From positions 1,754,001-1,818,000 of the forward strand of contig NZ_CP020330.1 in assembly GCF_002043005.1 (NCBI RefSeq): a DNA stretch of 64,000 bases, written 5' to 3'. The notes below the pieces were generated by a model. The model worked only from the letters and a program-made list of their open reading frames with translations, searched no databases and was not told where the DNA came from. Numbering within the stretch: position 1 is the first letter of the stretch; each line of letters opens with the position of its first letter. Below are positions 41,206 to 52,314 of the stretch, in pieces. The DNA comes from Martelella mediterranea DSM 17316. GTDB taxonomy: Bacteria; Pseudomonadota; Alphaproteobacteria; Rhizobiales; Rhizobiaceae. Made by a program: the position numbers and the translations under genes.

Positions 41206-42150
41206 TTGCCTCTATTCTCTTGCAGTGACTGTAATGACCCGCGGAAACCGCCACGGGCGAGGGAATGCCGGCGGCACAGATCTCGCGGGCGTGCGCGCAT
41301 CGGGTCCGAAAGACGCATCCGGATGGCGGCGACATCGGACTGGGGATATCGCCCTTGAGAACCTCCCGGTTGCGCGCAGCGCCAGGCCGCGGCATCGGAA
41401 TTGCCGAGTTCAGCGCCAGCGTGTAGGGGTGGCGCGGACGTTCGTGGATATCGGCGGCGGGACCGATTTCCATCAGCCGGCCCAGATACATGACCGCGAC
41501 CTGATCGCAGAGATAGTCGACCACCGACAGGTCGTGGGCGATGAACAGCATGGTCAGGTTGCGCCGTTCGCGCAGATCGAGCAGCAGATTGAGCACCTGC
41601 GCCTGGATCGACACATCGAGGGCGGAGACGCTCTCGTCGGCGACGATGAATTCCGGCTCCAGCGCGAGCGCGCGGGCAATGCCGATGCGCTGACGCTGGC
41701 CGCCCGAGAATTCGTGCGGATAGCGCCGCATGTGGTCGGCGCTGAGACCGACCTCCTCCAGAAGCGAAGCCACTTTATCGCGGCGGGTGCGCCGCGAGCC
41801 GATGCCATGTGCGACGAGACCTTCGGCAATGATCGCCTCGACCGAAAGCCTGGGGTTGAGGGAAGAAACCGGGTCCTGAAACACCATCTGCATGCGCCGC
41901 CGCATGGCCCTCAGATCGCCGGCCTTCAGGCTGTTGAGGTCGCAGCCGTCGAAAACCGTGCTGCCCGATGTCGGCTCGATCAGCCTGAGCAGGCTGCGTC
42001 CGAGCGTGGACTTCCCCGAACCGCTTTCTCCGACCAGCCCCGTTATCGACCCCTTCGGGATATCGAAGCTGACGTCGTTGACGGCATAGACCGGGTCGCT
42101 CGCGGGGCCGAACGTCTTGGTCATGTTGCGAATGCTGATAAAGGGTTCAG

Positions 42151-42154
<4 letters not shown>
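41192..42154 (-). CDS. Dpp/Opp-type ABC transporter ATP-binding protein (DppF-like)
   Basis: 320 residues. GLVGESGSGKSTLGRSLLRL (Walker A), MVFQDPVSSLNPRLSV (Q-loop), EFSGGQRQRIGIARALALEP (signature) and FIVADESVSALDVSIQAQVLNL (Walker B region) are complete. The C-terminal oligopeptide/dipeptide extension includes GCVFRTRCAHAREIC with conserved cysteines. Its 3' end overlaps the ridA start by 14 bases. It forms the transporter with the other ATPase, two permeases and the binding protein of the unit. Confidence 0.93.
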
Positions 42155-43142
<988 letters not shown>

Positions 43143-43146
<4 letters not shown>

Positions 43147-44258
43147 GAGGCCCTCCGCGCGGCCGGCTGAACGTCGTTGCCGATCACCGTCATGCGCGGC
43201 TCGAACAGCCGTTCCAGCGTCATGCTGTTGCCCTGGCTGTCGAGGACCGGCAGCGAGGCCTCGGCGAAATCGAAAACCGTGAAATCGGCGCGCGTGCCCG
43301 CGGCAAGGCCGCCGCGCCCGCTGAGGCCGAGCACGCCGCGCGGTCCGGCGCAGACCGCCTCGATACAGTCCTCGAACGACAATCCGACGCCGTAGAGCTT
43401 GGACATGGTGGTCGCGAGATCGCGCACCGGGTCCTCGAGGCTGTGAAGGTGAAGGTCCGTCGAGATCGAGAACGGCTTCAGGCCATCGGCCATCGAGGCG
43501 CGCGCCGTCTCGAAATTGAACGAGGCCGAGCCGTGGCCGATATCCATCAATATGCCCCGTGACGCCATGTCCTGAGCCATCTTGAACAGCGCATCGGTAT
43601 CGCGGATCGAGCCGGCGGCCTTGCCGTTGAAGCAATGGGTCACGATATCGCCCGGCGTCAGAAGTTCGAACACCTCGTCAATCAGCGGCGGCGGTTCGCC
43701 CACATGCACCATCAGCGGCAGCTTGGTCATTTCGGCGACGCGCTTGGCGATCTTGGCGGGCGTGATCCCCCAGGAGCCGACGATCACACCCGAGGCGCGA
43801 ACCTTGATGCCGCTGATGACGTCGCGATTGGCCTCGACCACGGCCAGCGTCTTGTCGATGTCGATCGAGCGCCAGTCGATCAGTTCCGGCACCCGGTTGC
43901 AGGCGACGAGGCCGATCGAGCCGATGTTGAGAAACGCCCGGACGGTTTCGGACTGGCGGTCGATCACGTATTCGCGCAAACCGTGAAAGCTCGCCTCGCC
44001 GGCCGAGCCGGCATCGGCCATGGCGGTGACGCCGGTCGGCCTGCCTGCCTGCGAGGCCCGCACCGAAATGTCCGTGCCGCCATGCCAGACATGGACATGC
44101 AGGTCGCACCAACCGGGCGACAGAAAAGCGCCGTTGCAATCGATGATCCGGGCGTCCGGCGCGGCGTTCTCCGCGACCAGGCCGTCATCGCCGATGTGGA
44201 TTTGATCGGGCGCGTCATCGAACCCGATAATGCGGAAATTGACGAGAGTGAGAGACAT
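43143..44258 (-). CDS. Amidohydrolase/deacetylase family metallohydrolase
   Basis: 371 residues of the dihydroorotase-like amidohydrolase branch. FLSPGWCDLHVHVWHGGTD (HxH), ISGIKVRASGVIVGSW (bridging carbamylated Lys), LPLMVHVGEPPPLI, IVTHCFNGKAAGS and PFSISTDLHLHS (catalytic Asp) give a full binuclear metal site. This subfamily (AHA_3915/EF_0837-like) hydrolyses N-acyl or cyclic amide bonds and is regularly linked to SelA-like PLP enzymes. It lies within the transporter genes, which suggests that it acts on the imported compound. Confidence 0.9.
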
Positions 44259-45152
44259 TCAGGCTTCCTTGGCAAGATGCGGGTCGAGAGCGTCACGCAG
44301 CGCGTCGCCGACGATCTGGAGCGTCAGTACGGACAGCGATATGGCAACGCCCGGAAACAGGATGAGATAGATGGCCGTGTCGAGATACTGGCGGCCTTCA
44401 TTGACCATGATGCCCCAGGTCGGGGTCTCGGGGTCGACGCCGATGCCGAGGAAGGAGAGGCCGGCCTCGGCCAGCATCGCATAGGCGAAGATGAAGGTGG
44501 CCTGCACCAGGATCGGCGAAACGATGTTGCGCAGCGCATGCGTGATCATGATGCGCCAGGTCCGCGTTCCCAGCGCCCGGGCGGCCTCGACATAAGGCAT
44601 TTCGCGGATGACCATGGTCGAGGCGCGGACGATGCGGGCGACGCGCGGCGCATAGACGATCGAGAGCGCGATCACGACATTGGTCAAGGTGCCGCCGAAG
44701 ATCGCCACTAGCGACAACGCCAACAGTATGTCGGGAAACGCCATCATCGCGTCGATCATCCGCGAAAACGGCCAGTCGAGCCGGCTGAAGAAGCCTGCCG
44801 TCAGGCCGATCGCCACGCCGAGCAGCGACGAAAGGATCGCCACCGAAAGCCCGATGCTGAGCGAGGAGCGCCCGGCATAGAGAAGGCGTGACAGCACATC
44901 GCGCCCGAACGCATCCGTGCCGAACCAGTGGGCAGCACTCGGCCCCTGCAGGCGCATGCGCACCGACATCGCATCGGGATTGGCGGGCGCCACCAGCGAC
45001 GCGAACAGACAGAGAATCGCGATCGCCAGGAACACGACCAGCGAGACCTGAACCGAGCGCCGCGCAAGCAGGACACGGAAGAAACCGGGTTCGCCCGTGC
45101 CTTCCGGTTCGGCCGTTTCCGGCGTGCCGGAGGAAAGTGTCGTATCGGCCAT
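44259..45152 (-). CDS. Dpp-type ABC permease (DppC-like)
   Basis: 297 residues from ATG 45152. An N-terminal hydrophobic helix (VSLVVFLAIAILCLFASLVA) precedes HWFGTDAFGRDVLSRLLYAGR, the conserved DppC/OppC periplasmic motif. The permease EAA loop is EAARALGTRTWRIMITHALRNIVSPI. About six membrane segments are visible. It pairs with the DppB-like permease two bases upstream. It directly precedes the amidohydrolase gene. Confidence 0.92.
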   Translation of the reverse strand: MADTTLSSGTPETAEPEGTGEPGFFRVLLARRSVQVSLVVFLAIAILCLFASLVAPANPDAMSVRMRLQGPSAAHWFGTDAFGRDVLSRLLYAGRSSLSIGLSVAILSSLLGVAIGLTAGFFSRLDWPFSRMIDAMMAFPDILLALSLVAIFGGTLTNVVIALSIVYAPRVARIVRASTMVIREMPYVEAARALGTRTWRIMITHALRNIVSPILVQATFIFAYAMLAEAGLSFLGIGVDPETPTWGIMVNEGRQYLDTAIYLILFPGVAISLSVLTLQIVGDALRDALDPHLAKEA

Positions 45153-45154
45153 GG

Positions 45155-46096
45155 TCAGTACCGCACCCGCTTGTCGATGACCAGATAGAGAAGGTCGGTC
45201 AGAAGATTGATGAAGACGTAGAGGATCGCCACCACGATGAGCGTGCCCTGGATCACGGGATAATCCCGCCGCAGCACCGCATTCACCACGAGGCTGCCAA
45301 GCCCCGGCAGATTGAACACCCGCTCCGTGACCACGGCACCCGCCACCAGCAGCGCGAAGGTGAGCCCGACGACGGTGATGATCGGAATGCCGGCGTTCTT
45401 GAGCGCGTGACGCAGCACCACGCGGCGCTCGCTCATGCCTTTGGCGCGGGCGGTGCGCACATAGTCTTCGCTGAGAATGTCCAGCATCGAAGCGCGGGTG
45501 AAACGCAGGATCAGCGCCGAGTTCACGATGCCGAGCGTGATCGAGGGCAGCACAAGATGCCACATCCGATCAAGGAAACCGGCATCGGGTCCGCCATAGC
45601 CGGAGGCGGGAAACCAGCCGAGCTCGGTGGCGAGATAGCGCTGAAAGATCAGGCCGGTCAGGAAGCTCGGAACCGATGCGGCGAGCATGGCGGTCGTCAC
45701 CGCCGACTGATCCAGCGTCGAGCCGCGCCGGTAGGCGGCGTAGATGCCGATCGGCGTGGCGATGACGAGGGCGAAGATCAGCGAGAACAGCGACAGGAAC
45801 ACGGTCGGCTCGGCCCGCGCCGCCAGCACCGAGGTCACGGAATTGTCGAAGAACAGCGAGCGGCCGAGATCGCCCTGTGCGGCATTGGCGACGAAGGTGA
45901 GGTATTGCACGAAGATGGGCTGATCGAGGCCGAGGCTGGCGCGCAGATCCATGACGTCCTGAGGCGTCGCGTCCGGCCCCAGCATCAGGGCCGCCGGATC
46001 TCCCGGTGCGAGCCGCACAAGCACGAAGGCGATCGTCAGCACGAGGAAGGTCACGACCACCATGCCCATAAAGCGCCTGATGAGGTAATGTGTCAT
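45155..46096 (-). CDS. Dpp-type ABC permease (DppB-like)
   Basis: 313 residues, typical length for DppB. The start YLIRRFMGMVVVTFLVLTIAFVLVRLAPGDPA is the family hallmark, and the EAA loop reads DYVRTARAKGMSERRVVLRHALKNAGIPI. LSEDYVRT and NLPGLGSLVVNAVLRRDYPVIQG also match. It lies 134 bases after the binding-protein stop, a wider gap than between the other genes of the unit. Confidence 0.93.
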   Translation of the reverse strand: MTHYLIRRFMGMVVVTFLVLTIAFVLVRLAPGDPAALMLGPDATPQDVMDLRASLGLDQPIFVQYLTFVANAAQGDLGRSLFFDNSVTSVLAARAEPTVFLSLFSLIFALVIATPIGIYAAYRRGSTLDQSAVTTAMLAASVPSFLTGLIFQRYLATELGWFPASGYGGPDAGFLDRMWHLVLPSITLGIVNSALILRFTRASMLDILSEDYVRTARAKGMSERRVVLRHALKNAGIPIITVVGLTFALLVAGAVVTERVFNLPGLGSLVVNAVLRRDYPVIQGTLIVVAILYVFINLLTDLLYLVIDKRVRY

Positions 46097-46230
46097 TCAG
46101 TTCGGTTCCCTGGCATGTCGAACGAAGCATACCGGCCCTGGACGATATCCGCATTCAACGTCCCGTGGCGATGTCGGCCTTTTAACGAGCCGCCGGCGCA
46201 ACGCTCATGACGCCGCGCCGGCAAGTCTCG

Positions 46231-47742
46231 TTATTCGGACGTCGAGGCGTTCCAGAACTTCGGCCAAGGCGAGGCGCTGACGCCTTCGAGCGCTCTCGAT
46301 TTGCCTTGCAGCGAATTGAAGTTGCCGACCTTGATGAAGCCGACATCCTCGTAAAGTTCGGTCTGGAGTTCCTTGAACGCGGCCTTGCGGGCTTCCGGAT
46401 CTGTCTCGGTATTGAACCGGGCAAAGATCTCGTTCTTGACCGGCTCATCCCAGCCTTCCAGCGCCTGGGCCGAGAAGCTGGAGATCAGGGCCGGTTCGGG
46501 CAGGAACGGGGAGTGGGTGATGTAGATATCCCAGAGATCGGGGTTGTTGCGGCGCTCGGCGAGCGTGGCCCAGTCCACGACATCCATCTGCACCTTGAAG
46601 CCGGCAGCCTCGAGCGCGGCCTTTGCGACCAGGGCCATCTGGTAGTGGAACTCGTACTGGCGTGAGGTCAGGATGCGCAGCGGCGTGCCGTCATAGCCGG
46701 CCTTCTCCAGGTGTTCGGCGGCTGCTTCGATATCGTTCTGGTTATAGAGTTCGACGCCGCCGTCATTGTTCCAGACCCAGCCTTCCGGGTACATCGCGCC
46801 GTCGACCTGATAGAATTTCTCGTCGCCGAAGGCGGCATACAGCATGTCGTCGAAAGGCAGGGCGGCCTGCACGGCCTTGCGGATCTCGATATCGGTCATC
46901 ATGCCCTTGTTGCGGTTCATCGCGAACACCGGCCAACCGAATGGCTCCAGCAGCAGCGGCTCGGCGGCGTCGCTCGATTCCAGCCTGTCATAGGATTCCG
47001 TCGACAGGCTGTCGGCGAAGTCGAACTGGCCGGAAAGCAGACCCTCGACCCTCGTATTCGGATCGGCGACGGGAACGAAGCGGATTTCGTCGGGAACCTG
47101 CTTGCGTTCGGCCGCGCCCGTCGGCTGGCTATAGCCATCGAAGCGGACGAGCTGGATGTATTGGTCCGGCACATAGTCGGCGATCTCGTAGGGACCGGTC
47201 CCGACGACGTTATCGATATGGTCGGCGAGGATTTCCTCGGGATAGACCACAGCCGCCGAGTTGGAGAAGGCGAGAAGCGAAAGAAGCGGCGCGTAGGGCT
47301 GGTTGAGCTTGATGGTCACCTCATAGTCGCCGGTCGCCTCGACGCTGTCGACATAGGCGGCGACACTCTTGCCGCGCGAGGCCACTTTGAGCCAACGCTC
47401 CAGCGAGCCGACAACGTCAGCCGAATCCATCGTGGAACCGTCGTGGAAGGTGACACCTTCGCGGATCGGGATGACATAGGTCAGCCCGTCATCGCTGACA
47501 TCGGGCATGGCCGCGGCAAGCAACGGAACCGTCGCCCAATTGTCGTCGAAGGTGAACAGGGTCTCGACGAAGTGCTGGGTCACGATGCTGACCACGTCCT
47601 TGGTGGAGACCATGGGGTCGAACGTATCGGGTTCGCCGATCATGGCGACGTCGATTTCGGTTTGCGCCTGGGCATGGCCGGACACGGCCATCGCGAGCGC
47701 CAGCGCCGAAGCGCATGACAATTGAGAGATAAGACGATTCAT
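46231..47742 (-). CDS. Dpp/Opp-type periplasmic substrate-binding protein
   Basis: 503 residues from ATG 47742. The signal peptide (LSCASALALAMAVSGHAQAQ) is followed by the SBP_bac_5 fold: IDVAMIGEPDTFDPMVSTKD, YVIPIREGVTFHDGSTMDSADVV, NVVGTGPYEIADYVPDQYIQLVRFDGY and DIEIRKAVQAALPFDD. It captures peptide-like ligands for the DppB/C/D/F-like transporter. It is the first gene of the unit, with the second copy of the shared 18-bp site just upstream. Confidence 0.93.
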   Translation of the reverse strand: MNRLISQLSCASALALAMAVSGHAQAQTEIDVAMIGEPDTFDPMVSTKDVVSIVTQHFVETLFTFDDNWATVPLLAAAMPDVSDDGLTYVIPIREGVTFHDGSTMDSADVVGSLERWLKVASRGKSVAAYVDSVEATGDYEVTIKLNQPYAPLLSLLAFSNSAAVVYPEEILADHIDNVVGTGPYEIADYVPDQYIQLVRFDGYSQPTGAAERKQVPDEIRFVPVADPNTRVEGLLSGQFDFADSLSTESYDRLESSDAAEPLLLEPFGWPVFAMNRNKGMMTDIEIRKAVQAALPFDDMLYAAFGDEKFYQVDGAMYPEGWVWNNDGGVELYNQNDIEAAAEHLEKAGYDGTPLRILTSRQYEFHYQMALVAKAALEAAGFKVQMDVVDWATLAERRNNPDLWDIYITHSPFLPEPALISSFSAQALEGWDEPVKNEIFARFNTETDPEARKAAFKELQTELYEDVGFIKVGNFNSLQGKSRALEGVSASPWPKFWNASTSE

Positions 47743-48481
47743 GATTACTGCTCCATTATTATGTAATATAGTCCCATTTAAGAGAATATAAATTGCTCTA
47801 TATGCTGTCAACGGATTTGTTTCCGGGTCCTCGACTGGCCAATCCTCGCCCCGCCACGCCTCATTGCATCATGCTTTGAGCCGGTTATGACCGCCAAATC
47901 CTCGAGATCCACGATCATGCGATCGCGAAAAATGCTCGAGATTCTGGTCGGAGAAGCCGTGCCACTCCACCTCGACAGGCAAGCGGCAGCACATCTTTCC
48001 GAAGCGCCGGGAAATTTGCACCGGCCGAAACAGGTGTCCGCCGCATCATGGCCACGCGGGACGAAAATCATCTTATTGCAATTCGCAAAGGTAGTGACTT
48101 GACCAGCACGCTTGCGCCCGCTCCGCGCGGCTGAAGTCTTGAGACGACGGCCTATGATGCGGAAACCAAAGAAGTCGATGCCGGGGCCGTTTGTCCACAT
48201 CCCTTCAAGACCTTTTGGGTAAGGCATTGGTCCGCCACCGGCTCACGAGAGTGCTCCAGGACAGGTGCAGCGGCCGTCCTGGAAACGAGGCCGTTCATTC
48301 CCCGTGTGCGGCCACCTCTGCTTCCACGGCCGTGGTATCCTTGAATCGGAGATCGCCGATCAGGCGGGCAGAGACGATATGACTTCGATCGTCAATGATC
48401 GGCGGCTGATGAGGTGCAGCTTTTGGTTGTGTCGAAGTTGGCTGCCTCGCCTTCGGAGCCGATAGTTGCAATGTAAGAGAA
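47743..48481. other. Gene-free gap between Dpp unit and GNAT relic
   Basis: About 740 bases. The first ~80 hold the promoter of the peptide-binding protein and the shared operator-like site. One copy of the T-arm-like motif lies at 48201-48213. Frames on both strands are open in places but carry no recognisable protein pattern, and I see no gene to report. Confidence 0.5.
47751..47768. promoter_or_regulatory. Shared operator-like site, copy 2 (peptide-binding protein)
   Basis: CTCCATTATTATGTAATA differs at two positions from the site at 39863-39880. On the minus strand it sits immediately upstream of, and partly overlaps, the GGAG ribosome-binding site of the binding-protein gene, the same geometry as in front of the SelA-like gene. 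Confidence 0.55.
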
Positions 48482-48874
48482 ATGCGACGTCGGGGGACGG
48501 GGATGGTTGTTGGGGCGCCGTTGAGGTTTGCGCCGGAAAGGCGTGAGGCGAGGTGCGCGGGTCTCCGGTTCTCGCTGCTCGGGCCGGGCGCGGATATCCG
48601 GCCTGCGGTGGCGCTGGCGGAGGCGGCGCATGTGGAATGCCGGTTTTCCTGTATTCCCTTCAGTCCCGCAAAGTTGGAAGCTATCATTGCGCGCATTGTC
48701 GCGCGGCCGGCGCAATCGGCCTATATTCTGGCAATGCGGGGCAGCGATGTCGTGGGAATGCTGTGGTGCACCGTCGGCGAGTATCACATCGGCAGCGACG
48801 TACTTTTGACCACCATCCACAATGTCGCAAAGCCCCTACGCGCCATGCTCGCCGTCGGCCATAGGATAATTTAA
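48482..48874 (+). pseudogene. Truncated GNAT-family acetyltransferase
   Basis: The frame encodes DIRPAVALAEAAHVECRFSC, PFSPAKLEAIIARIVARPAQ and then GSDVVGMLWCTVGEYHIGSD, the N-terminal helices and central strands of a GNAT fold. Shortly after HNVA the sequence ends at a stop in AT-rich DNA, so the acetyl-CoA pyrophosphate-binding loop (R/QxxGxG/A) is missing. It is a C-terminally deleted gene and cannot be a working acetyltransferase. The start codon is not clear. Confidence 0.65.
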
Positions 48875-49015
48875 ATCGATGAAAATAGTATTTTCATCCA
48901 TTTTCGAGTCAATAAAAGAAGAGTCTATACTAATATCGTCACTTATTTTTTTGTTTATGTTGTATATGTTATTGAAAATAATTAATTTTCTAGTCTCAGC
49001 TTCAAACAAGATGTG
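48870..49015. other. Strongly AT-rich patch
   Basis: About 145 bases that are mostly A and T (for example TTATTTTTTTGTTTATGTTG and AAAATAATTAATTTTC) inside otherwise GC-rich DNA. On the minus strand it reads KLIIFNNIYNINKKISDDIS with Ile/Asn/Lys-rich codon use foreign to the rest of the window. It starts where the GNAT gene breaks off, so it may be a fragment of imported DNA. Confidence 0.6.
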
Positions 49016-49301
49016 AGACGTTGATCTGTCTCGACCGTTTGGGGCAAGGACATTCCACACGCCAGCCCCGCGACGATCAGCCCGGCGTTCGACGTTGCGG
49101 CGATCGCGTTCGATCATCTCGCGCTCGGCAAGCCGGAAGAGGTATCCGACATGATCCACGCCTTAGGTGGCGCATATGCCGGAGAGAGAAATGTCGCCAG
49201 CGACTGCCGCAATGATGCCGACAGGTGCGCGCAGCTCTTCCAGGTGAACGTCGCCGACCCGCTCCTTGGCCTTGCAGGCCCGTCAGCCCGGTTCTTGCGT
49301 C
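48875..49301. other. Gap between GNAT relic and siderophore ATPase
   Basis: The first 140 bases are the AT-rich patch. The following ~290 bases return to normal GC but show no assignable gene; frames such as the minus-strand one ending REMIERDRRNVERRADRRGAG are Arg-rich and look like shadows. Confidence 0.5.
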
Positions 49302-50057
49302 TCAGGCAATCGACGTTCCATCGACAATCACATGGTCATGGTCCATGGAACATTTCTCGATGCGGGCTTCGATCCGGTAGACGGCGCGCAGCATGTCGAC
49401 GGTGACGACGTCGCGCGGCGTTCCGCAGGCCCGCATGCGACCATTCTCAATCACGATGACCTTGTCGGCAAAGCGCAGAGCCTGATTGAGGTCATGGATC
49501 GCGATCAGGACGATCATGCCTCGCGTCTGCGCCTGCCTGCGCATGAAATCCAGCACCTCGACCTGCCGATGGAGATCAAGCGCGCTTGTCGGTTCGTCCA
49601 TCAGCATGATGTCCGGCTCGCGCGACAGCGCCTGCGCGATCGACACGAGTTGCCGCTGTCCACCCGAAAGCGCGCCGAGATCGCGGAAGGCGATCGACAC
49701 GATGTTGAGCGCCCGCATGATCTCGTCGATCAGCCTTGTGTCCTCGTCGCTCACCGACCAGGACTTGCCCTGCTTGCGGGCAAGGAGGATCGATTCGTAG
49801 ACCGTCAGCACGGCATTCGCCGATGTGTCCTGCGGCATGTAGCTGATGGCATTCTTTGCTCTGGAGCCCTCGACGCGCACTTCGCCCGGGCCCTTCAGAA
49901 TGCCGGTGATGCGTTTGAACAGGGTCGATTTCCCGGCCGCGTTCGGCCCGATGACCGCAACCAGTTCGCCAGCCCTCATCGGCGGCGTTGTTACATCTTC
50001 AACGAAGAGCTTTCGGCCGTGATAGGCGCCGACCGATTGAAGCTGCAGGGCTACCAT
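49302..50057 (-). CDS. Iron-siderophore-type ABC transporter ATP-binding protein
   Basis: 251 residues of the FepC/FhuC group. GPNAAGKSTLFKRITGIL (Walker A), ISYMPQDTSANAVLTVYESI (Q-loop), LGALSGGQRQLVSIAQALSREP (signature) and IMLMDEPTSALDLHRQ (Walker B) are intact. It energises uptake through the FecCD-type permease encoded directly upstream; the two genes overlap by 7 bases. The three genes are in the order binding protein, permease, ATPase. Confidence 0.93.
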   Translation of the reverse strand: MVALQLQSVGAYHGRKLFVEDVTTPPMRAGELVAVIGPNAAGKSTLFKRITGILKGPGEVRVEGSRAKNAISYMPQDTSANAVLTVYESILLARKQGKSWSVSDEDTRLIDEIMRALNIVSIAFRDLGALSGGQRQLVSIAQALSREPDIMLMDEPTSALDLHRQVEVLDFMRRQAQTRGMIVLIAIHDLNQALRFADKVIVIENGRMRACGTPRDVVTVDMLRAVYRIEARIEKCSMDHDHVIVDGTSIA

Positions 50058-51118
50058 GAGCGGCTCCTGTTGGAGATGATGAGCGAGAAGAAGAAGGGAA
50101 CGCCGACCAGGGCGGTGATGATCCCGATCGGAAAGACCACGCCCGGAACGATCGATTTCGAGACGATCGAGGTGACCGAAAGCAGCAATGCGCCCGACAG
50201 GATCGATCCGGGCAGGAAGAACCGCTGATCCTCGCCGAGAATCATGCGGGCGATGTGCGGACCGACCAGCCCGACAAAGCCGATCGTGCCGACGAAGCTG
50301 ACGGGTATGGCCGCCAGCAGCGAGATGATCAGCATGGTTTCAAGCCGGATGCGACGGACATTGATCCCGAAGCTTGCGGCCTTGTCCTCGCCGAGCCTGA
50401 TTGCGGTCAGCGCCCAGGCGTTGCGGGCGAAAAGCGGCACGGCGAGCACCAGAACCGCAAGCGTCACCCAGATCTTCGGCCATGTCGCCTTGGTCAGGCT
50501 GCCCATGGTCCAGAACACGACGGCGGAAAGCGCCTGCTCGGAGGCGAGATATTGCAGGAATGCCAGAAGCGCATTGAACGAAAACACGAGAGCGATGCCG
50601 AGCAGCACCACGGTCTGCACCGTCACGCCGCGCAGTTGCGAGACGAAGTGGATGAAGAGCGTTGCGGCCAGCGCCACGATGAAGGCGTTGACGGGCACAA
50701 GCATGCCGGCGGCGACGGGGACGAGCGAAATACTGGTGACGATGCCAAGCGCCGCGCCAAAGCTTGCGGCGGCGGAAATGCCCAGCGTGAACGGGCTCGC
50801 CAGCGGATTGGCGAGGATGGTCTGCATCTGCGCCCCCGCCAGCGAAAGGGCGGCGCCCACCACAATCGCCATGACGGCGACGGGCATGCGGATATCCCAG
50901 ACCACGGTGCGAACCTGCACGGAGACGGATGACGGGCTGAAGATCGCTGTGAGCACCTCGCCAAGCCCGTAACGCGCCGGCCCCCAGGCGAGGTCGATCG
51001 CGAAGGACAGAAACAGAAGCGCCGAAAGTCCGAAGAGGATCAGCAGCTTGCGGCGTGCAAGGGCGCGATACCGCGCGCCCCCGGCTTCAGCCTCGATCAT
51101 GTCTATCGAAGCGTCCAT
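50051..51118 (-). CDS. FecCD-family iron(-siderophore) ABC permease
   Basis: 355 residues with about nine to ten hydrophobic segments. VAIVVGAALSLAGAQMQTILANPLASPFTLGISAAASFGA and FVGTIGFVGLVGPHIARMILGEDQR are the classic FecCD/BtuC signatures. Two copies form the channel. It lies 9 bases after the binding-protein gene. Siderophore, haem or cobalamin could be the ligand; iron chelate is likeliest from the binding protein. Confidence 0.93.
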   Translation of the reverse strand: MDASIDMIEAEAGGARYRALARRKLLILFGLSALLFLSFAIDLAWGPARYGLGEVLTAIFSPSSVSVQVRTVVWDIRMPVAVMAIVVGAALSLAGAQMQTILANPLASPFTLGISAAASFGAALGIVTSISLVPVAAGMLVPVNAFIVALAATLFIHFVSQLRGVTVQTVVLLGIALVFSFNALLAFLQYLASEQALSAVVFWTMGSLTKATWPKIWVTLAVLVLAVPLFARNAWALTAIRLGEDKAASFGINVRRIRLETMLIISLLAAIPVSFVGTIGFVGLVGPHIARMILGEDQRFFLPGSILSGALLLSVTSIVSKSIVPGVVFPIGIITALVGVPFFFSLIISNRSRSW

Positions 51119-51127
51119 GATTTTGGC

Positions 51128-52264
51128 CTACTGCGCCGGCTTGATGTCAGCCCAGTAGCCCGGCTGGTAATCGATCGGCAGGAATTTCTCGTGGAACTCC
51201 GCAAATGTCGCGTCCGGGTCGAGATCGGCAAAAAGCTCGGGGTGGAACCATTTGGCAAGCTGCTGGACGGCAACGAACTGGTATGGGCTGGTATAAAACT
51301 GATGCCAGATCGCATGAACGTCGTCGTTCGCCACCGCCTTGGACCCGGTAAAGGCCGGATGCTCCATCAGCGTCTGCAACACCGCGCTGTTCTCCTCCGC
51401 GGCGGACGCGGAGCCCGGGCCGACATTGACGAAGCCGCTGGCATCCTCCGTATTGGACCAGTTGGCGCCGGTGATGACGATCACATCGGGATTGGACGCC
51501 AGAACCTGTTCGGCATTGATGGACCCGGTATAGCCCGGCAGGAAATCAGAGCCGATATTGTGGCCGCCGGCCCAGTCCACCATGAGACCGAAATTGTCCG
51601 GGCCGAAGGTTCCGCAGCACTCCACCAGACCGGCGGCGCGGTACATGAAGACGTCAGGCTCCTCCGGTTGCGCCGCTTCCAGTGTGTCCGTGATCCGGGC
51701 CATCTGCGCGTTCCAGTAATCGGCGACGGCCTCGGCGCGCTCCTCATGACCAAAGAGCTTGCCGAGCACTTCGAGGCTCGGTTCGGTATTCTTCAGAATA
51801 TGCTCGCGGAAATCGATATAGACGATCTTCGTGCCGGTTTCCGCCAGTGTCGCCTCAAGCCCGATTTCATCCGCGGCTTCCTTGTCGCCGATCGGCAGAA
51901 GCAGCACGTCGGCATCAAGATCGACAACGGTCTCGATCGAAAGCGTGCCATTGGAAAGACGACCCAGGAAGGGTATGTCGGCAGCCTCGGGAAATTTCGC
52001 GACATAGGCGGAATAGCCGCCCTTGTCGTTCATATACATGTCATTGCGCCATCCGACGACCTTCGCGAAGGGGTTTTCCTTCTCGATCGGCGCCAGCCCG
52101 TAGATCATCCGGCCCTCGCCGAGGATCACGCGCTCGACCGGTGCATCGAAGCTCACCGCACGGCCCGCCACGTCCTCGACCGTGAAGGACTGGGCAGAGA
52201 CAGAAAGCGGCAACAGGGACGCGGCGGCGACCGTTGAGCCTGCAAACAATTTCACCAAATTCAT
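51128..52264 (-). CDS. Periplasmic iron-chelate-type ABC substrate-binding protein
   Basis: 378 residues from ATG 52264, with GGGAG upstream. A signal peptide (LFAGSTVAAASLLPLSVSAQ) is followed by the helical-backbone binding fold of FepB/TroA: TVEDVAGRAVSFDAPVERVI, LSIETVVDLDADVLLLPIGD, NAEQVLASNPDVIVITGANW and the C-terminal FHEKFLPIDYQPGYW. A Cys pair (VECCGTFGPDN) is unusual in this family and may form a vicinal disulphide or bind metal. Confidence 0.9.
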   Translation of the reverse strand: MNLVKLFAGSTVAAASLLPLSVSAQSFTVEDVAGRAVSFDAPVERVILGEGRMIYGLAPIEKENPFAKVVGWRNDMYMNDKGGYSAYVAKFPEAADIPFLGRLSNGTLSIETVVDLDADVLLLPIGDKEAADEIGLEATLAETGTKIVYIDFREHILKNTEPSLEVLGKLFGHEERAEAVADYWNAQMARITDTLEAAQPEEPDVFMYRAAGLVECCGTFGPDNFGLMVDWAGGHNIGSDFLPGYTGSINAEQVLASNPDVIVITGANWSNTEDASGFVNVGPGSASAAEENSAVLQTLMEHPAFTGSKAVANDDVHAIWHQFYTSPYQFVAVQQLAKWFHPELFADLDPDATFAEFHEKFLPIDYQPGYWADIKPAQ

Positions 52265-52314
52265 TCTGGAAAACTCCCTCATCGCAACGAATGAATTGAG
52301 GCATATAAAACATG

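Noticed and set aside
47808..48227. A 139-codon minus-strand frame after the Dpp unit
   Set aside because: No family pattern, mixed composition and a repeat copy inside it; treated as non-coding.
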